From assembly GCA_937123825.1 (NCBI GenBank), contig CAKZKQ010000163.1:1-50019 (forward strand): a DNA stretch of 50,019 nt, given 5' to 3'. Positions 48,579 to 50,019 of this stretch are shown here, in pieces. The notes beneath the pieces were generated by a model. It had not been told where the DNA came from, made no database searches, and was given only the letters and a program-made list of their open reading frames with translations. The DNA comes from an uncultured Pseudomonadota bacterium (GTDB lineage: Bacteria; Myxococcota_A; Bradymonadia; Bradymonadales; GCA-2716585). A program made the translations under genes and the position numbers. The first letter of the stretch is position 1. Each line of letters starts with the position of its first letter.

Positions 48579-50019
48579 TCAGCCGTACTTCATGGCGTGG
48601 TCGAGGCTGGCCCAGGCGATGATCCCGTACATGGCAAACTGGCACAGGAAGGCGACCAGCAAAGAGCGGGTGCGCCAGTAGATGATGGCAAAGGGAAAGC
48701 CCATGCCGCAGCCATAGAAGAACATGACGTAGAGCAGCGCGCCCGGCGCGAGCGCCTGGAAGGGCGCGTAGGTCAGGGTATAGAGCGCAAAGCACAGTGA
48801 ACTGACCACCAACGCCACGGCGGGCTGTTCGGATTCAATCAAGAGCGTCCGCGTGATCAATCCCTGGAAGAGCATTGTCTCGCCAAGCGCGCGTATGGCC
48901 ACCATGGCGATCAGCGCGCCGATGGACGCCTCGGCCGAGACATCAAAGCGGCCAACCAGACCGCCGAGTTGTCCCATGATGACCGCCGCAGCCAGCGCAG
49001 GCAGCAGCGCCACCATGTTTGGCATCCAGCCCAGGCGCGCGGGGCTCTCCCGGCGCAGCCCAAAGATGAGCGCCATGGGGATCAAGGTCAGAATCCCAGC
49101 GCGGGCCATGATCATGGTCTCGTCGCTGCTCAGCGCCAATTCACCGGCGCCCATGCCCATGAAGGCGACCATGGCGTAACAGGCCGCGAAGCAGATTCCA
49201 AAGCCTGCCAGCGCGTGGCCAATGCCGCGCCCCATGCTGCCCACACCAAAGGCCAGCGGTCCTTTGAAAGGATCGCCCTCTTCTCGCCATTCGGCGCCTG
49301 CAAAGGCCTTGTTCTTCTTCTTCTTCTTCTTTTTGTCTGGCGAGCGCTCCTTTTTGGCGTGCTTGCCTGTGCTGCGCGACGTGGTCGGGGCGGCCTTCTT
49401 GGGCTCGTCCACAGGCGCGTCTGGCCTGGAGGCGATGGTCTCCTGGATGGCTTTTTCGCGGTTTGCGGCCGCCTCCTGGGCGGTGGAGAAGACGATCTCT
49501 GACTCTTGCTCGGCCTGCGCCCCAAAGACTCTGGCGCCGCTCTGATCGGGGTTGTGCTGGGGTTGGGGTTGGGGTTGGTCGGGCGGCGTGTTCTTTGGCA
49601 GGGCAGCCATTCTGGAGCCACCGACGCGAAAGCGGCCGCTTTGGTTGGCGACGGCCTCTCGTTTGGCCTTGGGAATGGCGGCGACTTGAGAGCCACCGAC
49701 GCGAAAGCGGCCGCTTTGGTTGGCCTTGCTGGTGCCCTCTTGTTCGGGCTTGCGGCGCGCTGCTGCGGCCACCGCGGCAACTCTGGAGTTGCCGACCTTG
49801 AAGCCGCGCCCGCTCTCTGAGGGATCTGAAGGGGTGTTGCCCGCACCGGCTGGGTTCTGGCCAGAGGCAGCGGCAGCGGCGGCGCGCGAGCTGAATCGGC
49901 GTTTGGTGGTGGCGGTGCGTCCGATGGCGGTCGCTGCGGCGGCCCCGCGCGATTCGTTGGCTTGCTGCGCGGCGGCGGCCTTGGCTTTGGCCAACTGGGC
50001 CGCTTTGGCCTTCTCCAAA
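48579..50019 (-). CDS. Partial pseudo-CPBP membrane protein with SGRFRVGGS repeats
   Basis: The 3' part of a gene running off the right edge; about 480 residues are visible. The first 240 are low-complexity and basic, with three copies of SGR(F/G)(R/K)VG(G/N)S(R/Q) followed by a hydrophobic AA-rich end (about 68, 101 and 126). A run of Lys (KKKKKKK) precedes the membrane domain. The domain has about eight spans and the frame of CPBP/Abi proteases, but motif 1 EExxxR is GETMLFQG and motif 2 FxxxH is FALYTL. The final HxxxN is also gone, so it should not be an active protease. It may be a binding or scaffold protein. Confidence 0.72.
   Translation of the reverse strand, partial: LEKAKAAQLAKAKAAAAQQANESRGAAAATAIGRTATTKRRFSSRAAAAAASGQNPAGAGNTPSDPSESGRGFKVGNSRVAAVAAAARRKPEQEGTSKANQSGRFRVGGSQVAAIPKAKREAVANQSGRFRVGGSRMAALPKNTPPDQPQPQPQHNPDQSGARVFGAQAEQESEIVFSTAQEAAANREKAIQETIASRPDAPVDEPKKAAPTTSRSTGKHAKKERSPDKKKKKKKNKAFAGAEWREEGDPFKGPLAFGVGSMGRGIGHALAGFGICFAACYAMVAFMGMGAGELALSSDETMIMARAGILTLIPMALIFGLRRESPARLGWMPNMVALLPALAAAVIMGQLGGLVGRFDVSAEASIGALIAMVAIRALGETMLFQGLITRTLLIESEQPAVALVVSSLCFALYTLTYAPFQALAPGALLYVMFFYGCGMGFPFAIIYWRTRSLLVAFLCQFAMYGIIAWASLDHAMKYG
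49615..49724. repeat. Exact 35-bp direct repeats inside the pseudo-CPBP gene
   Basis: The 35 bp at 49615-49649 recur exactly at 49690-49724, 75 bp apart, which is a 25-codon unit. They encode two of the three SGRFRVGGS protein repeats. Identity at DNA level suggests a recent duplication or gene conversion. Confidence 0.75.

Overview
The window is high-GC, gene-dense bacterial chromosome with about 35 protein genes, no rRNA or tRNA that I can recognise, no CRISPR array and no phage. The gene set points to a predatory or social deltaproteobacterial-type lineage (Myxococcota/Bradymonadota-like; inference). It includes Cys-rich secreted lipoproteins, two DUF1592-DUF1552 loci, a Pkn-type Ser/Thr kinase, a caspase-PEGA-FGE fusion, a DUF3078 barrel and FadL-like porins, plus many proteins that match no named family.

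Layout. 1-507 is a structured, repeat-bearing leader in front of a FadL-like outer-membrane protein. 2.4-5.5 kb holds a fatty-acid desaturase, a DUF697-SHOCT protein and a winged-helix-like protein. 5.6-9.6 kb carries two secreted lipoproteins, one modular and Cys-rich, the other a pectinacetylesterase/Notum-type hydrolase. 9.6-17.1 kb has a THUMP RNA methyltransferase, a DUF2809 protein, a membrane protein with a long disordered tail, a DASS transporter, a possible PD-(D/E)XK protein and a HelD-like helicase.

17.3-21.4 kb is the first DUF1592-DUF1552 operon, with a third lipoprotein gene. Next comes an AcoR/DhaR-like regulator whose AAA+ domain has lost the sigma-54 contact loop and its catalytic residues. 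23.6-26.0 kb is a translationally coupled three-gene membrane operon. 26.3-28.6 kb is an OmpR-type two-component pair. MscS and DUF3078 genes follow. 31.9-35.6 kb is the second DUF1592-DUF1552 operon, whose DUF1592 protein carries an extra cytochrome c and a CBM48-like insert.

35.9-37.3 kb has a HAD phosphatase converging on a sirtuin that lacks its zinc-binding cysteines. 37.9-40.1 kb has a ketopantoate-reductase-like protein and a membrane-anchored partner. A 159-bp MITE-like palindromic element (40099-40257) sits before a Ser/Thr kinase. The right end holds glyoxalase I with a lipoprotein, the caspase-PEGA-FGE protein, a MarR-enoyl-CoA isomerase/hydratase operon with a palindromic control region, a FemAB-like N-acyltransferase and a truncated pseudo-CPBP membrane protein.

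Most genes are housekeeping or envelope functions. The best candidates for undescribed biology are the duplicated DUF1592-DUF1552 secretion/redox loci with the carbohydrate-binding insert, the set of degenerate 'dead-site' homologues (regulator, sirtuin, CPBP), the paralogous membrane operon, and the non-coding repeat structures. All functional statements rest on motif reading by eye; no database search was run.
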